A stretch of 64,000 nucleotides of DNA from Odiellus spinosus (taxonomy: Eukaryota; Arthropoda; Arachnida; Opiliones; Phalangiidae): assembly GCA_963920705.1 (NCBI GenBank), contig OY987237.1, forward strand, positions 5,114,601 to 5,178,600, given 5' to 3'. Both the position numbers and the translations under genes were made by a program. The notes below the pieces were generated by a model, which saw only the letters and a list, made by a program, of their open reading frames with translations, made no database searches and was not told where the DNA came from. Position 1 is the first letter of the stretch, and each line of letters opens with the position of its first letter. Below, piece after piece: positions 22,201 through 34,576 of this stretch.

Positions 22201-22882
22201 TATAGAATACGGGGAATTTTTGTTTTAATAAAATGTCGAAGATGGCGACTTTATAACCAGTATACCCCAAATTGCTGAATCTCGATGAGGCCTGCACTTT
22301 ATTTGAAACAAGTTAAATATCATGTGTATAGAGTGAATAGCGGAACTATATTGGGTAAAGAGACGGAGTAGGGGATAGCAATATCAACGGGGTTCAGAGA
22401 GTTGTCGTGTTGGTAACAAGTTATTCGTAATGGCACGCGGTTCGTTTCAATCCTAATATTCAATACTAACCATAGGCGAAGTCCTATTAATTTTCTAAGA
22501 ATATTTGTAATAAGATATACGATTGAAATCTAGTTCTTAGCTTAGTGAAAACACATCGGGTTGTTATTGACGTAGCAGTCAGTCGTTGCCTGCGGAGCAT
22601 CGCTATGGAAACCTTACATAATTTATTGAATCCTCGCGCGTTTTCCTCTCTTATACGCGCCGAGACTCTTTTAGGGGTGCATGCTTTAGTTTCGGTAATA
22701 CCTGAACTAAAATTGCCAAGATAGAATGCGTTTTTTTTCCATCACGAACATATACGCTTCTATTTCAATGGGAAAGTTGATAAGCAATGTTAAATTTCAT
22801 ATCTCGATTCCCCTTGAACAGAAATAACTCCAAATACTACTAATATTCTTCTGTTCTATTTCCAATCGCAGTTTTATTAAAG

Positions 22883-23038
22883 CCACGTTCACACTAGAGA
22901 ATATGAAACCGTTTGAAAAGGTCAAATTGTAAAATTTTGGGGTCATCTCAATAGATCCTTTATCCAAAAAATTATTTTTTACCTTGATAAATTGATTTGA
23001 AAATTCAAAAAGGTTTCGAAGTTCAGTGTGGACGTAAC
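22883..23038 (+). mobile_element. Small inverted-repeat element, GCGTTCACACTAG family, copy 2 (156 bp)
   Basis: The left end CCACGTTCACACTAGAG...GAAACC is mirrored by the right end, whose reverse complement reads GTTACGTCCACACTGAAC...GAAACC. The imperfect terminal repeats are about 28 bp. This is the best-preserved of three related segments (4342, here, 52018). No clear target duplication was seen. Confidence 0.55.
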
Positions 23039-25978
23039 TTAACTTTTATTTCACCTTTAACTGGTATCACGCTCGAAGTTAGACTATCTTTAACTATAAG
23101 TAAACAGAATCGACTATATAACACGTAACCTTGCTTCGTTAATGCTATAAAATCAATGTGGAAAACGTGAAATAGACTCTGTAGTTTCGATCAGATTTTG
23201 TTTACTACGGGTGTGAAGGTATGTTCCTAATATCTCTCCGTAATTGTATCCCTAGCAAGCTACCTTTGTTTGTGCTGAAAATTGAAATTGAACGTGATAA
23301 TACCCTGTGGGAGCTAGGGTAAATATTAAACTGGGACGCAAATACTGGGGCCGAAAGCTTGTTTTGGAGCAAATCTTGGTTCTGGTACACTAGTAGTATA
23401 TGGTACATAATAATACGAGTCCCCCCTCCCAATACATACTAATATAAGCGCAAATAAGATGGTGGGGGATATTCTGATTGTTTATCCTATATTATAGCAG
23501 CACCTTGCCTTTATAGGGTGCTATCTATATACTTTATTCCATTCCTTGTTGTCTGATGGCGACTGACACGCTCTTTTACTGACGTCCATTTTATCTCGCT
23601 TACCGCTTCTAGTGTACGTCATAATTCTTCTCTAACTTTAAAGCTATAAGTCCTTAGACTAATTAACCTTGGAAGGGTTATAGAATTTAAAACAATGCGA
23701 CAGGTCTATTTTCTACCATGAATTAATTTTTTACTGTCCGCACATGATTCATTTCGTAGCTCTTAAACGGCGCCCCGTAAGACAAAACGTCATAGAACAT
23801 TTTCGTCTTAAAATGACCCACAGAATCCAATGTATCTCCGTTCTACCACCATTTTCGAAACACTCTGTATATTTTCATCTATTAGAAGGAATGAAATTAT
23901 GAAGTTTTTGAACCACAAGCCTTTTTACCCACGTTTGGCGCTCTCTCTCTCTCTGTGAAACTTCCTCCGTGCTCAGACAAAGTAAATTACTCTTCGCATA
24001 TTGCCATTAAAGGGTATTTGAACCATAAACAATAGCGACCGAATTATGTAAAAATATTATACATTTCTTTTTTCCAGAATGTATATTGTATCGGTATCAG
24101 AGTTTTATTAATTCTTAACAACTGCGTTTCTGAGTTATAATCAAATAAATAAGTTACGAATGAAGGTTTCTAGCTTGTAAGACATTTCGGGCGTCAAAAA
24201 AAAGATGTATTTTAACGAATAACGACGCTTGTTACGATAAGGTTTGCTTTACGAGCGACAACGCCGCGAGTATCTCTGCTCAACTGGCCTTTGGATTATG
24301 AAGTACTACTGTATCGCCTTCTTAGTTCATTTTGCACACCCTATAGATATCTCCTTTTCTTTCTAGCGGCGCGTGTTTTCTCTTTTTCCCGCCACTCTTT
24401 CCCGCCATTATCGAGATCAGTTTCAAATTTCAACGCTGACAAACATATATAGGGCTATAAAGTAACTTCTACGTTTAGAATGGAACGTAGACTTGAACTC
24501 GAAGAAATCTCCAAATGATACGAATATGGGTTCAATTACAATTTGAATTGACAGTACGAGCGAAGCCAGGTTACCCCTTATCTCTATTATTTGTTGATTC
24601 GTTGATAAAGTATACACTATAGGTTTGCCCGTGTTGCCAACTCTAGCCGAAATATTCCGTAGTTTTTCTCAGTTTCCAATGGAAGAGGGATAAAAGGAGA
24701 AGAAACGCGCGTGATCTACAGTTAGAAACAGTTAGAGATTTCAGTAAACCCAAAGTTTCTTTCCCATCGATGTCTAAGGGAATGAAGTCGTAGGAATAAC
24801 GGTAACTTAGGATAAACTCGCAATGACAATAGTTAGTGAATCGGACTGCGGCTCGGGCTATAGCTGTAAATTTGGGAAAAAGCTCCAGACATTTACGACT
24901 GCTCGCGGTTGTTTTGTGTTTATACGTTTCGGTTGTGGAATCGGCAAAAAGAAGCCGGGGTTAACGGCTAACTAATGACCTCGTAAAAGCGGGAGACCTC
25001 CTCTAACCAACGCCGGTCCTAGACCATACTGTCTATTTTTGGGGAGGATGGAGTCGAAAGAAGCTTTCTTCAACGCGGTTACAATAATTCCTAGACCTTA
25101 TATTGACTTTTGATCGCCTGTAGGTGATGGCAATTGATTATGTAATACTAGTTTTCGTAATGTACAGATTTTTGATCTTATTAGAAAAGAAAATTGGTTA
25201 TAGAAAGCTCTTTACTTCTTTGGAGAACCCTGTTTTTGTTTTATTTGCGCAATTCTATAGGTACTTTTGAACACTGATTATGCATTTAAGTAAACTGATT
25301 ACAGCCTTTGGTAATGATAAATACCTACTCATTTACCAATAAATAGTTTTTCACTAGAGGTGAGAGGTAGAAGCCTATGACGTGCTGACTCTCTATAGAG
25401 GACGTCCTTTATTTTAGAATATTTTCTTGGAAGATAAGGGCTTGGAAAACCCCTACCAGAACTGTCAAAAGTGGACCAAGTCCTCGTCAGAAAGACCCCC
25501 GCATCTAGGGAAACTAGAGGTTTTCAGGTTCTCCGTGCAAAAACTGGGACTTTGGAACGTTGACTGAGATTTTAAGGAGGGGGAGAGGATGAAGTACTTG
25601 AGCTTTCCTAGTTTTTAACCCCCTTTCCCAAAGCTTTTTTTTTAGGAGGGAAGAAAACCCCGCAGATTCGAGATCAGCTGGGTTCAATCGCGCGGGAGAT
25701 TTTAGGGGGAACGAAAATCCTAAATCGAAAGAAAAATACAAAATACCTATATCTATACTGAATTGCAACCTTAAATGGTATCTAATTCTTCGTAGAAATC
25801 CCCGTTTTGAAATTGTGAAATATTTAATATCTTAGTTTGCAACTAACCATAAACCAGGCGACTTTTTCTTATCCCGTTGTTTTTGCCTAAATTTAAAAAA
25901 ATTGGATTTTTTTTTTTTTTTTTTTTTTTTCACTGGCTAGACTTTGTTTTTTATAAATTTGTTTTTCTACCGTTTCAG

Positions 25979-26163
25979 GTGCGACTGACGGACTGACAGT
26001 GGGTTTAAACTAACTAACATGTCTGTTGATGACGTAACTTTAAGTCCTTGCTACCATTATGGCTTCAACTACATTGCAATTTACATATATTATCGCCGAA
26101 TTGGTCAACAAAACCACGCATAATTGGAAATTATCTGCTACAGACAGGCAAGCATTCTATAAG
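25979..26163 (+). CDS. Candidate small coding exon, unknown protein
   Basis: A pyrimidine-rich acceptor (TTTTTCTACCGTTTCAG) precedes 25979, and a consensus donor AAG|GTAAGA follows 26163. Between them, ATG at 26059 opens 35 codons without a stop (MASTTLQFTYIIAELVNKTT...), ending exactly at the donor in phase 0. An in-frame TAA at 26041 makes this ATG the first of its frame. A second ATG, at 26020, opens a 34-codon frame in another register that overlaps it and stops at about 26124. I do not recognise the peptide. It would be the first coding exon of a gene continuing to the right. Splice signals are good, but coding status is unproven. Confidence 0.35.
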
Positions 26164-29100
26164 GTAAGAATTTATTTGAAATTATCTGCTTTTACATACA
26201 CTATAACTTCGCTGTGAATAGTTATGGTTTGTCTGAAATCTTGCATATTCCATGACCCAATCAAAAGTGTTTGCAAATTAATTTAAAATTTAGCGCCATT
26301 TAAAATTCCGCATTTACTGTTTCCAAGCGTGGAATGTCCACAGTAACAAGTTGATAATATGAACAACTTGAAGTTGTCAACTTCTCGTACAACCTCTACA
26401 TTTATACATCTTAATTACGCGACTTCATTAAGCCGCCTTTATCTCTTAAGGCGAGAATTAAGCAAATAATTACGTTTATAACGTAACACTTGATATTATT
26501 TAGTAATTTATAAGCGAAAACTTGGATCACTTTAATTTATAGGCATCCTCTCACTTCTGGTGAGTTTTAGAATCGAACAACACATTGGGCCCCCCACTTA
26601 TGGTGAGTTTCAGAAGTTGGGCCCCCAAAAAAAGATGGCATTTAAGGTTGATTTAATATAATTCGGGCGTTTTTTCCTAAGATACGCTAAAAAAATCTAA
26701 ACCCATTGTTGTCCAACACGTGCAACTTTGGACACTAAGAAATTCCAATTCAAATCCATTCAAAACCATCCGAGATAAATCAGTAAATCTTTTTGTGTAC
26801 CTTGATAAAAGGGTGGTCAACTCCATATAGCCTTCCCACGAGGTTTCCAAAAATAGATTTTTATATAAATATACCATAACCAAAGGTATTCGCGTCGATA
26901 CGCTGGGCATAAAGAGTCCAAATAAGTGGAAATTTCTGTACTTAGAAACTTAGGGGCCTGTACCAATTCTGTATAACTTAGTTTTCTTTAAGATGGAAAG
27001 GTGATTATATTCGTACGTATTGAAACTTCACAAAGTTCATTTCTCAACTCCTTTTTCAGTCTCCTGTAGTGGTTTTTTGTGTGGCCCACCGTTATCAGTA
27101 CTTCTAAATTCCTACTAAAAGATATATAACTCTTAAAGCTTTCTAAAGCAACAAAATAGGAACGAATTCTAGGATTTTATCCCCCAAGAAAATAGGGCCA
27201 TATCTGACCTCCGCAATCTATTTTTCTGGGGGGTGGGGGGACCTCAATTCAACGGAAAGAACTTTTAGATGTGGTTCTTTATCTTGCTGGCTATGCGCCC
27301 AAGCACAACGGGTTTGAAAAATAAGAAATAAGCCCCTTATTTCTATGTGAAACACCCCCTTTTTTTTAAAAAAAAAAGGTCGTAGCGTTGACGGTCATCG
27401 CTTATTTTGACAGCTAGGACCATGGAATTTTGTCCAGTGGTTCCTCATTGTCCCCGAGCCCCAACCGAGAAAAAGATTTAGGGAACTTGATAAAGAGCAT
27501 TCTATGGGGGAAAATACTACGTACTAGTTTACTTCAAGATGCAATCGGATTATTCAATATATGTTTAGGTGACCTCTTAATATTTATTTATATTATAAAT
27601 ACATAAGATTTTATTAGTTAAACGCTGTAAATTGAGGTTGTTCTTGGTTAGTTCACTAAATATGTGGTTGACTAGGCTCGCATCCCCTGAGGGTTTTGGT
27701 CGAAGTAATTGTCGAAACACCTTTTAGATCTTTACTGTACTGAACTAATTCGGGCTTTAAGACGTTTTTGGGCACGCTTGTAAGATTATTAACTCGTCAT
27801 CATCGACATCCGATCCAGATATTTCTAGAAAAATTAACAAAGCGTGGTGAAAATTTAAACCAGATTCTCATCGCGAGAGATGCGCAATTAATTTTATGAA
27901 GTATTCTACTTTATCGTAATTAAAATATACGAAGTTACTATTCCATAATTAAAATTTATATTACCGGTATAATGTTTCCCCTCTATAAAACATGAATTCA
28001 AAATATGTAGGAATGTAATAAGTGTTTCAGAACTACCATTCGCGGCTAATTAAACCCAAGATTTTAAGCTTGGGAACATTACTAATAATGTGTCTACCTT
28101 ACCCCAAGATCCGTAGTGCCATTAAAAACTATATCTAATTGCAAATACCTCTATGCTTAATTTAATCACGCAAACCATTTATTTTTCGTTCCAATTTAAA
28201 AGCCGGACCTAATTGCGTTACTGTCCCTTTAAAAAAGTCTTGAACCTTTTCCTCTTGGGGATTTTGATAGAAAGAGAGATCAACCCCTAGCGACAGCTAG
28301 TGATATTACGATCTAGAAGTAGTTCTCTTATAAGTGTCAGCGTCTGAAAATCGTGGATTCCTAAAAGGAGTACTAATAACCCGGTGGATTATCCTCCCGA
28401 CACCACCGTCGAGTCTCTATCCGCTAATTGAAGCATTAGCGCAGACTTAGGCTCATGGCCAGGGGAAAAGAACCTTAATATACAACGTCATCAGACTCAG
28501 AAATCATTTTCTTGTTTTCAGCTTTTGCAAATATGGATTTTCATTATAATTCGGGTTTATAGTTTTATTGAGGTAAAAGAAGACCAGTTTTGTGAAGCTG
28601 CTGTAAACTAGAATTGATAGGACTTTAAATATTCTGTTCATTGATATGAAACTAGTGAAGTGTTCGGGGAAGCGTAGATTTATACCTATTTGATACTATA
28701 TAAGCCCTTATATATCGGAAAACATTATATATTTTTGGCATATTAATTTTGTTAAAATTGCATCAACTCTGGGGTGTAAACTTTTGAATGTCGCTTTTTA
28801 ATATGAAAAAGAAATACATGATAAGTAGGCCTTCGAAAGAAATAGTCACAGCCTCACTGTAACATAAATTAATCGTAATATATTTATTTTATTTCATCAT
28901 CCCTTGAAAATCTACCCTTTTCGATCATGTATACCCACTCTTTTTCATTTCATTCGTTCTTTCTCCGTGGTTAAAAGGTGAATTTTCTAATTTTCCTACG
29001 CTTCTTTTTGAACTATAATCTTCACACTTCCAATATATACGTGGTTTAACCACTATCACCCTAGGAGCACGTCTTTCGGTTTTGCTCGTTCTCTAGTTTG

Positions 29101-29443
29101 GTATCGAGTGAAACGTGCAGCGGAAAATGAAGCTAGGATCCCTACATTTCGCCCTGTACATCTCTGTACAATTATATACGTTCTTTTTATTTATTAACGA
29201 GTAGCATTCGGCTTCCGCTAGTCAAGCTGCGGGCTACGCCACGCCACCGAGCTAGAAACGAGCACCGCTTGATAATTATATCGCCAGAATGATTAAACTA
29301 AATTTGGGCGGCGGAGGCGTTACTATACTTCTCATTGTCTCCCAGCACTAGAGTACCCTACTTTAACTGCTAACGCGAAGAACCACTCACACGTGTATGA
29401 CTTTGTAATTAGTTTAATTGGTAACAGCAGAAACTTATTTCAG
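26164..29443. other. Intergenic or intronic DNA, no exon recognised
   Basis: The only structure noted is a two-unit degenerate duplication at about 26550-26625 (TGGTGAGTTT, then TTGGGCCCCC). If the flanking candidate exons belong together, this is an intron of 3280 bp (GTAAGA...TTATTTCAG). Confidence 0.35.
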
Positions 29444-29521
29444 CAAACATTCTGGCGTAAGAAACCCGATACTATTAGAGACACTCTAGCGGCTACAGTT
29501 GGCGTATATATTGAAAAGTAA
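29444..29521 (+). CDS. Possible terminal coding exon, unknown protein
   Basis: After the acceptor CTTATTTCAG, 25 codons (QTFWRKKPDTIRDTLAATVG...) run to TAA at 29519-29521. The frame matches phase 0 of the donor at 26163, which would give a 60-residue protein. An ATTAAA lies at 29606. The evidence is thin, since an open run this short can arise by chance, and no protein family is recognised. Confidence 0.18.
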   Translation, partial: QTFWRKKPDTIRDTLAATVGVYIEK

Positions 29522-32500
29522 AGCGACACCTAGTGTGTGTGTGTTTACGCGCGCATGATTTATGTGTGTGAATCCATCTCTTAACCGTAGTGATGACGTA
29601 CGATGATTAAAAATATACTAAATGGAGCGCAAACACCCCTATCGTCTGCTAGAGGTTTTGGGAACCATCTGAAGTTATATTTTAACATTTCAATTTTTAC
29701 CCAAACTTGCCCGTGTTTCTCCGCGTGTGATATTATAATTCTATTGCGTTTTCGGATTATTAATTAGCAAAAGGCCCAACTTAATTTTTTGTCATGTAAA
29801 TGGACCTTAAGTTTGAATCTCGAATTACAAAGCGTGGTGCGCTCGCTTCAGGCAGACTGCGAGCGGAGCTCCTATACTTTTCTCTCCCATTTCGGTTTTC
29901 CCTTTGGATCATTAAAGCGTTTTAGAGAGACTCATTAAGGCCTAATCGTACTTTTACTCGGTCTAGACCGAATCGCGTAATCCAACGTCCAATGCTCCAG
30001 AGAGAAGGGCCCCTAAGAGCGCAGCCAATAAACCCTTTTGTTTTACTATTTATACATTAGTTTATATATATACCAATTATTTCGAATATACATGTTTTCC
30101 GACAATATGACGTTGTTTTTGACGCTATTTTCATTATTTTTCGAGCGAGTTAAAAGACTAATTCCAATTTAAACGAAGGATTAGATGGTTAATTCCTTAA
30201 TTATGGTTTTAATGGAATAATTCATAAACAGAAAAATTAAACACAAATGTAATTTAGTAATTTACTATACATTCCACCCCGGGCTTAGATGGGATAATTA
30301 AAATATGAACTAAAATATAAACCACAATTTATTTTGAATGATATTTTATTTAGAGAAATTTATTTAACGTTGAATTAAAAAAAAATAATCACCATAAAGA
30401 AGAATATTAAGATTTTTAAGATTCAACAAAATTACTTTCGTTTTTAATTAAATGTTTTTAATTTTTGGCTAATGAATTAAACACGAATACCATCTTTCAA
30501 CATGAGTATATATACGTATATTAAGGCATAATAACTGTCAACAATTATTTACCGAAGGAGAAATTCAATTTTTGGAACTTAGGAAAACTCTTTGGCACAA
30601 CACCACTTAAAAAACTTCTCATTCCAAACTTTCCCTTTCAATGTTCAAATTAAATTTTCAAGTTAATAATCATATTTTAAGACAAAGGAGCTATACCTTT
30701 GATTAATAATATTTATAGGGCACTATTAATTAATCCATGACCTCCACATTTTACCATTTTAAAACTCTGAACAATTTTGAAAATGTCAAATGCGAACGCG
30801 TCTCTATTGATCGCGAATTCACAATCAATCGATTAAAAATGTACCGTAAACTCGTGGCACGGTTTTTTTTTTATCAAAAATCTTCGCTGGCGGGATCGGG
30901 GCAAGAATTTTAATCTTTGTCAAGTATTACTGAGTTTGAAGGAAGCCCGAATAAGGGGACACGAAATTTCATTGTTGATATTGGGGCAAAAAAAAAAGGT
31001 GCCAACGAAATGTTACGGGCGATAGGAGTGGTGCACCTGCATACACAATAGGATTTTTCTATCCTCTTTGCCACTGGCCCACTACAGACTATCCTTCCAA
31101 CCACGCTCTTTCTTCCGAGCCTTCGGATCTCGAACCTCTTTTGCTGCCAAATAGCTATGGCTTATGAGTGGCAGCACCGCGGTGGATACCGCGCGTATTA
31201 AAGCTGGGCCTCGAAAAATTCGTGATCTCATTGTCTCGAAAATCTTTAAGTTTTTTGAAGGAAAAATCTAGTCACGCGGGATTATTCATTAGAGATGGGA
31301 CTCGCGTGAACTCAGACTTAATCATTTCGTATAATACGGAAGGAATGAAATGTATTTTAATTTTGAAGTACATTAAAAACGCGGGAATTTGAATTTGTTT
31401 TAAATAGTTTGAAAAAACAAAAATTATAATCTATATACCTTCGAAAAGGTTTATCCTGATTGGCTATAGCGTAATAGAGAGATTAAAAAATTTAACCTCT
31501 ATCTTGTTCAATAAGTAGGCAACTCCAGATGGTACTCTAAATCTCTAGTTACGCAGATGCTACAATTAAGGCGCATTGACATTTCTATTATTACCCAACA
31601 TGAATGTCGCGCCACTCCGTATGAAATTGGTCTATAAGATAAATTTTTAAACATATTTAACTCTGGCTGGAGCTTGAAGTTACTTTAATAATAGTTCCAC
31701 GAACATAGAGATAGGTATAAGCTTTTGAATTGACGTGAGACTTGCCCTTCTTAACTACTTTTAAGTTTTAAAATGAAATCTACAAATTTGAGAAACGTAG
31801 ATTTATGTGTCTGAAATGTCTTTTTAACAAAAATATTTGAAAATAAATCTACGCTCGTGTTGTTAGACCTCAAGGCCGAATCCTTTGAAATAAACTATTT
31901 GGAAACTTTGGGGCAATAGTTCGATAAATTATTCCAACTAGATTCATTCGGTTTATCGTATATCAACCCCCTCGTATTTTTTGTTAAGGGATATCGCCAC
32001 TATTTCGTATACGCGGGCAAAGTAATATTACGGGTTTTAAAGGGAGATGGAACTCCTATCTATACTTTAGATGGTAAAATTAGTAAAATATGTTTAATTC
32101 ATTAGTTAACAGATTTTTAAAACAAATATTAAATTGGAAAACAATTTTATTCTTAGTTTAAAATGTTTTACTCGTGTTGGTGACGTCATCATAAGGAGAC
32201 TTTGCCGATTAGTCAGAGCTCTTTAGAGTTGCGAATCTTAATTCTCTATCAATCACGGCAAAAACAAAAACTTTAAAAACGTCATTCGAATGGTGTTATC
32301 CCTCATTTAAGTTCAAGGGGGCAGACACTGGCGAACTCAGGTGTACCAAATTGCTGAAATCTTTGCACTATCAAAACTGAACTCAGAGTTCATAAGAGTT
32401 CGAACTCAATGCACTGTCAAAGCTGAACTCAGTGAACTCAGGTGTACAGCGAAATCAAGAATGTCGGACCCCTCGTTTAAGTTGCAAATAACCGTGTTCA

Positions 32501-34232
32501 GAGTGACCGGTAGGCTACCTTAATATATTTTCTATGATCTCCGGTACGCGTCGTAGAATTTTTCCTATTAGTAGCTTGAGCTCTTGAATACTGCCTTTCA
32601 GTAGCACCTTATTTTAAAGAAGTATAAATTCAGTAAGTTGTCTTTCAGTTTCGCGTACACTCCGGTTCTGACTAAGACATCGAATACCCACGCATTTCGA
32701 GATAGGGGGATGGATACTGGATAGGGCCGCCAACAAGAAAGAAAGAAAAAAAAAAAAAAAAAAAAAATAGAGAGAAGGAATAACTTTAAAAATAAAGTGA
32801 CATTGGTTGGTAACTCGTTTCATCACGTCTTCCCGATAACTAACTACTGACATCTGGGGCTGTGGGCTCATACTCGCCGCGCTCGAGAAAGAAAAGACTT
32901 TTAGACCTATATTTAAAGTGAGGATGAAGTGTCAAACAAAGTTCGGCTTCAAAAACATCCCCATTAACACATTTATTAGTTTGGACAATATTTTAATGGG
33001 ATTAATTAGCTTTATAACATAAATATGTATTCCTAATTCAAGCCTATTTCGACCATGATAACCTTTAAAACCTAATTAAGCCGTGATAAGTCCAAAATTG
33101 AATCATTGAACGATATATTTGTAAGCCTAAATAAATTAGGCTTAATCATTAGTCAATATACATTAAGTTTAAACCGATTGAATAGGCATATTTCAAAGTA
33201 CATATTGACAAGACGTTTGCGTTTCAGTATTCCTTTAAAAACAAAAGATGGTGAGACTGTGGGTATAATTTCAAATTTCCTTCTCCGGCCCTGCTAAGAG
33301 AACTATACGCGGATAAGGTTTTTTTGGACGTTTTAGGCCCTATATACGTTGTCCTGATTGACAGGTAGGAAGTAAAAAGATACGAGGGAGAGAGACGGAG
33401 TTAGGAACCATGGGGGTGGGAGAGAGAGAGAGAGATTCTACTGCATGGGGGATCGAAAGGACTTGAAAGATGTAGGGAAGGTTCGCTTAGAAAAACATTA
33501 GTAAGCCTACAGAACTGGCCCTGTTAGAATTTGAGGCTCTCGATCCGAGGCTTCTATCCTCGACTCGGTTCCCCAGGGGGCGCGCATGCGGGGAACTCAA
33601 CTACACTCCCGATATATATTCTCTTACGCTAAAAGATTGGCTAGAAATTTATTTTTTTCCACCATTTTTTTTTTTTTTGTTTTTTGGTTATCTTAGGGGT
33701 ACCACGCCAATCGAGAAATTTCCCTTTTAAGTTTCTACATAAATAACCGAATGACTAAAAGTGTTGAAGAAGGAAAAAAGTTCGATTTTAGTTAAATGAG
33801 TATTGATCCCCCAAAAAAACGACCAGTTTACTCCCTTGATTAAAGATTTACTCTTAGGCCTGATTAGATTAACGAAATATATAAAAACCGCCGCTTAATA
33901 CCCCAAATTATTTATGGTTTCCGGTTGACTTCCGAGAATAAAAAGTGATTTTATACCGATCTCTTCTATTATATTTTGATCCAATATAATTGGTCTAAAA
34001 CTTTTGGTTTTTCAAAGCTTAATTATAACGATAATCGCTTTATATGTTTTATTAACTTCTTAAATAACTTAAAGTTTGATAGTTTTTTGTTATTCTTCTT
34101 CGTAAATCTGCTAGATTTGGCCAATTGTTGAATAACGTAGTCTGCTTATATAATCTGACCTTTTATTGGGTCAATTGATAACAAAGAATAGATAGCTGAC
34201 ATAGTCCCATACGGTCGTGGAATTACTCATCA
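29522..34232. other. Intergenic DNA with simple repeats
   Basis: No supported gene was found. A partial duplication around 32333-32448 contains GAACTCAGGTGTAC twice and TGAACTCAG-like pieces. An A-run of about 22 bases follows AAGAAAGAAAG at about 32738-32767, and a GA run lies near 33420-33440. Open frames of 60-85 residues here have no recognisable domain. Confidence 0.4.
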
Positions 34233-34239
34233 AATTGAG

Positions 34240-34576
34240 CAGAAGCCGATGAAACCCTCCTTTGAAGTCTACTACTCCAATGTTCCATATAGCGCTCCTC
34301 TCTGTATGGGTAAAATTCCCAATTTTACGAGTTAGAAGGGGTCCTACTTCATCCCCCCTGTCTACGGAAAATTGGAAATTCTCTCTCTCCACAAACGACG
34401 ACGTTTTTTGGACGAACTCCAAGGCTGCTAGAGATATTTGCTCGACGAGCTCCCGCTCCGACAACATCTACCGTTAGGAGGCGTACGAATCGCGCCTTTT
34501 GAGAATAACCCATACAGAGAGGGGTAGACAAGACCCGGGAGTAATAGACTTCAAAGGAGGGTTTCATCGGCTTCTG
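34240..34576 (-). mobile_element. Miniature inverted-repeat element, family F1 copy 2 (337 bp)
   Basis: A full-length F1 element in the opposite orientation to copy 1, with both CAGAAGCCGATG ends and both inner CCTCTCTGTATGGGT blocks. It is closest to copy 1 (shared GACAGGGGGGATGAAG and CTTCTAACTCG variants). Unlike the others, the flanks (AATTGAG left, AATAAAA right) do not form a duplication. Confidence 0.9.

Larger units (their letters stand above)
21151..25978. other. Intergenic or intronic DNA with two dispersed repeats
   Basis: I see no supported coding sequence. Two dispersed repeats at 22107 and 22883 are listed separately, and a short CT run occurs at about 23940. A GC-richer patch at about 24840-25010 has no recognisable exon. 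A poly-T run at about 25910-25930 lies upstream of the candidate exon. Confidence 0.4.

Noticed and set aside
34171-34567. Overlapping 70-100 residue frames on both strands, also seen at 20678-21197, 36875-37127, 56128-56494 and 62020-62341
   Set aside because: They coincide exactly with F1 transposon copies and occur on both strands of the same inverted repeats; they do not encode a transposase.
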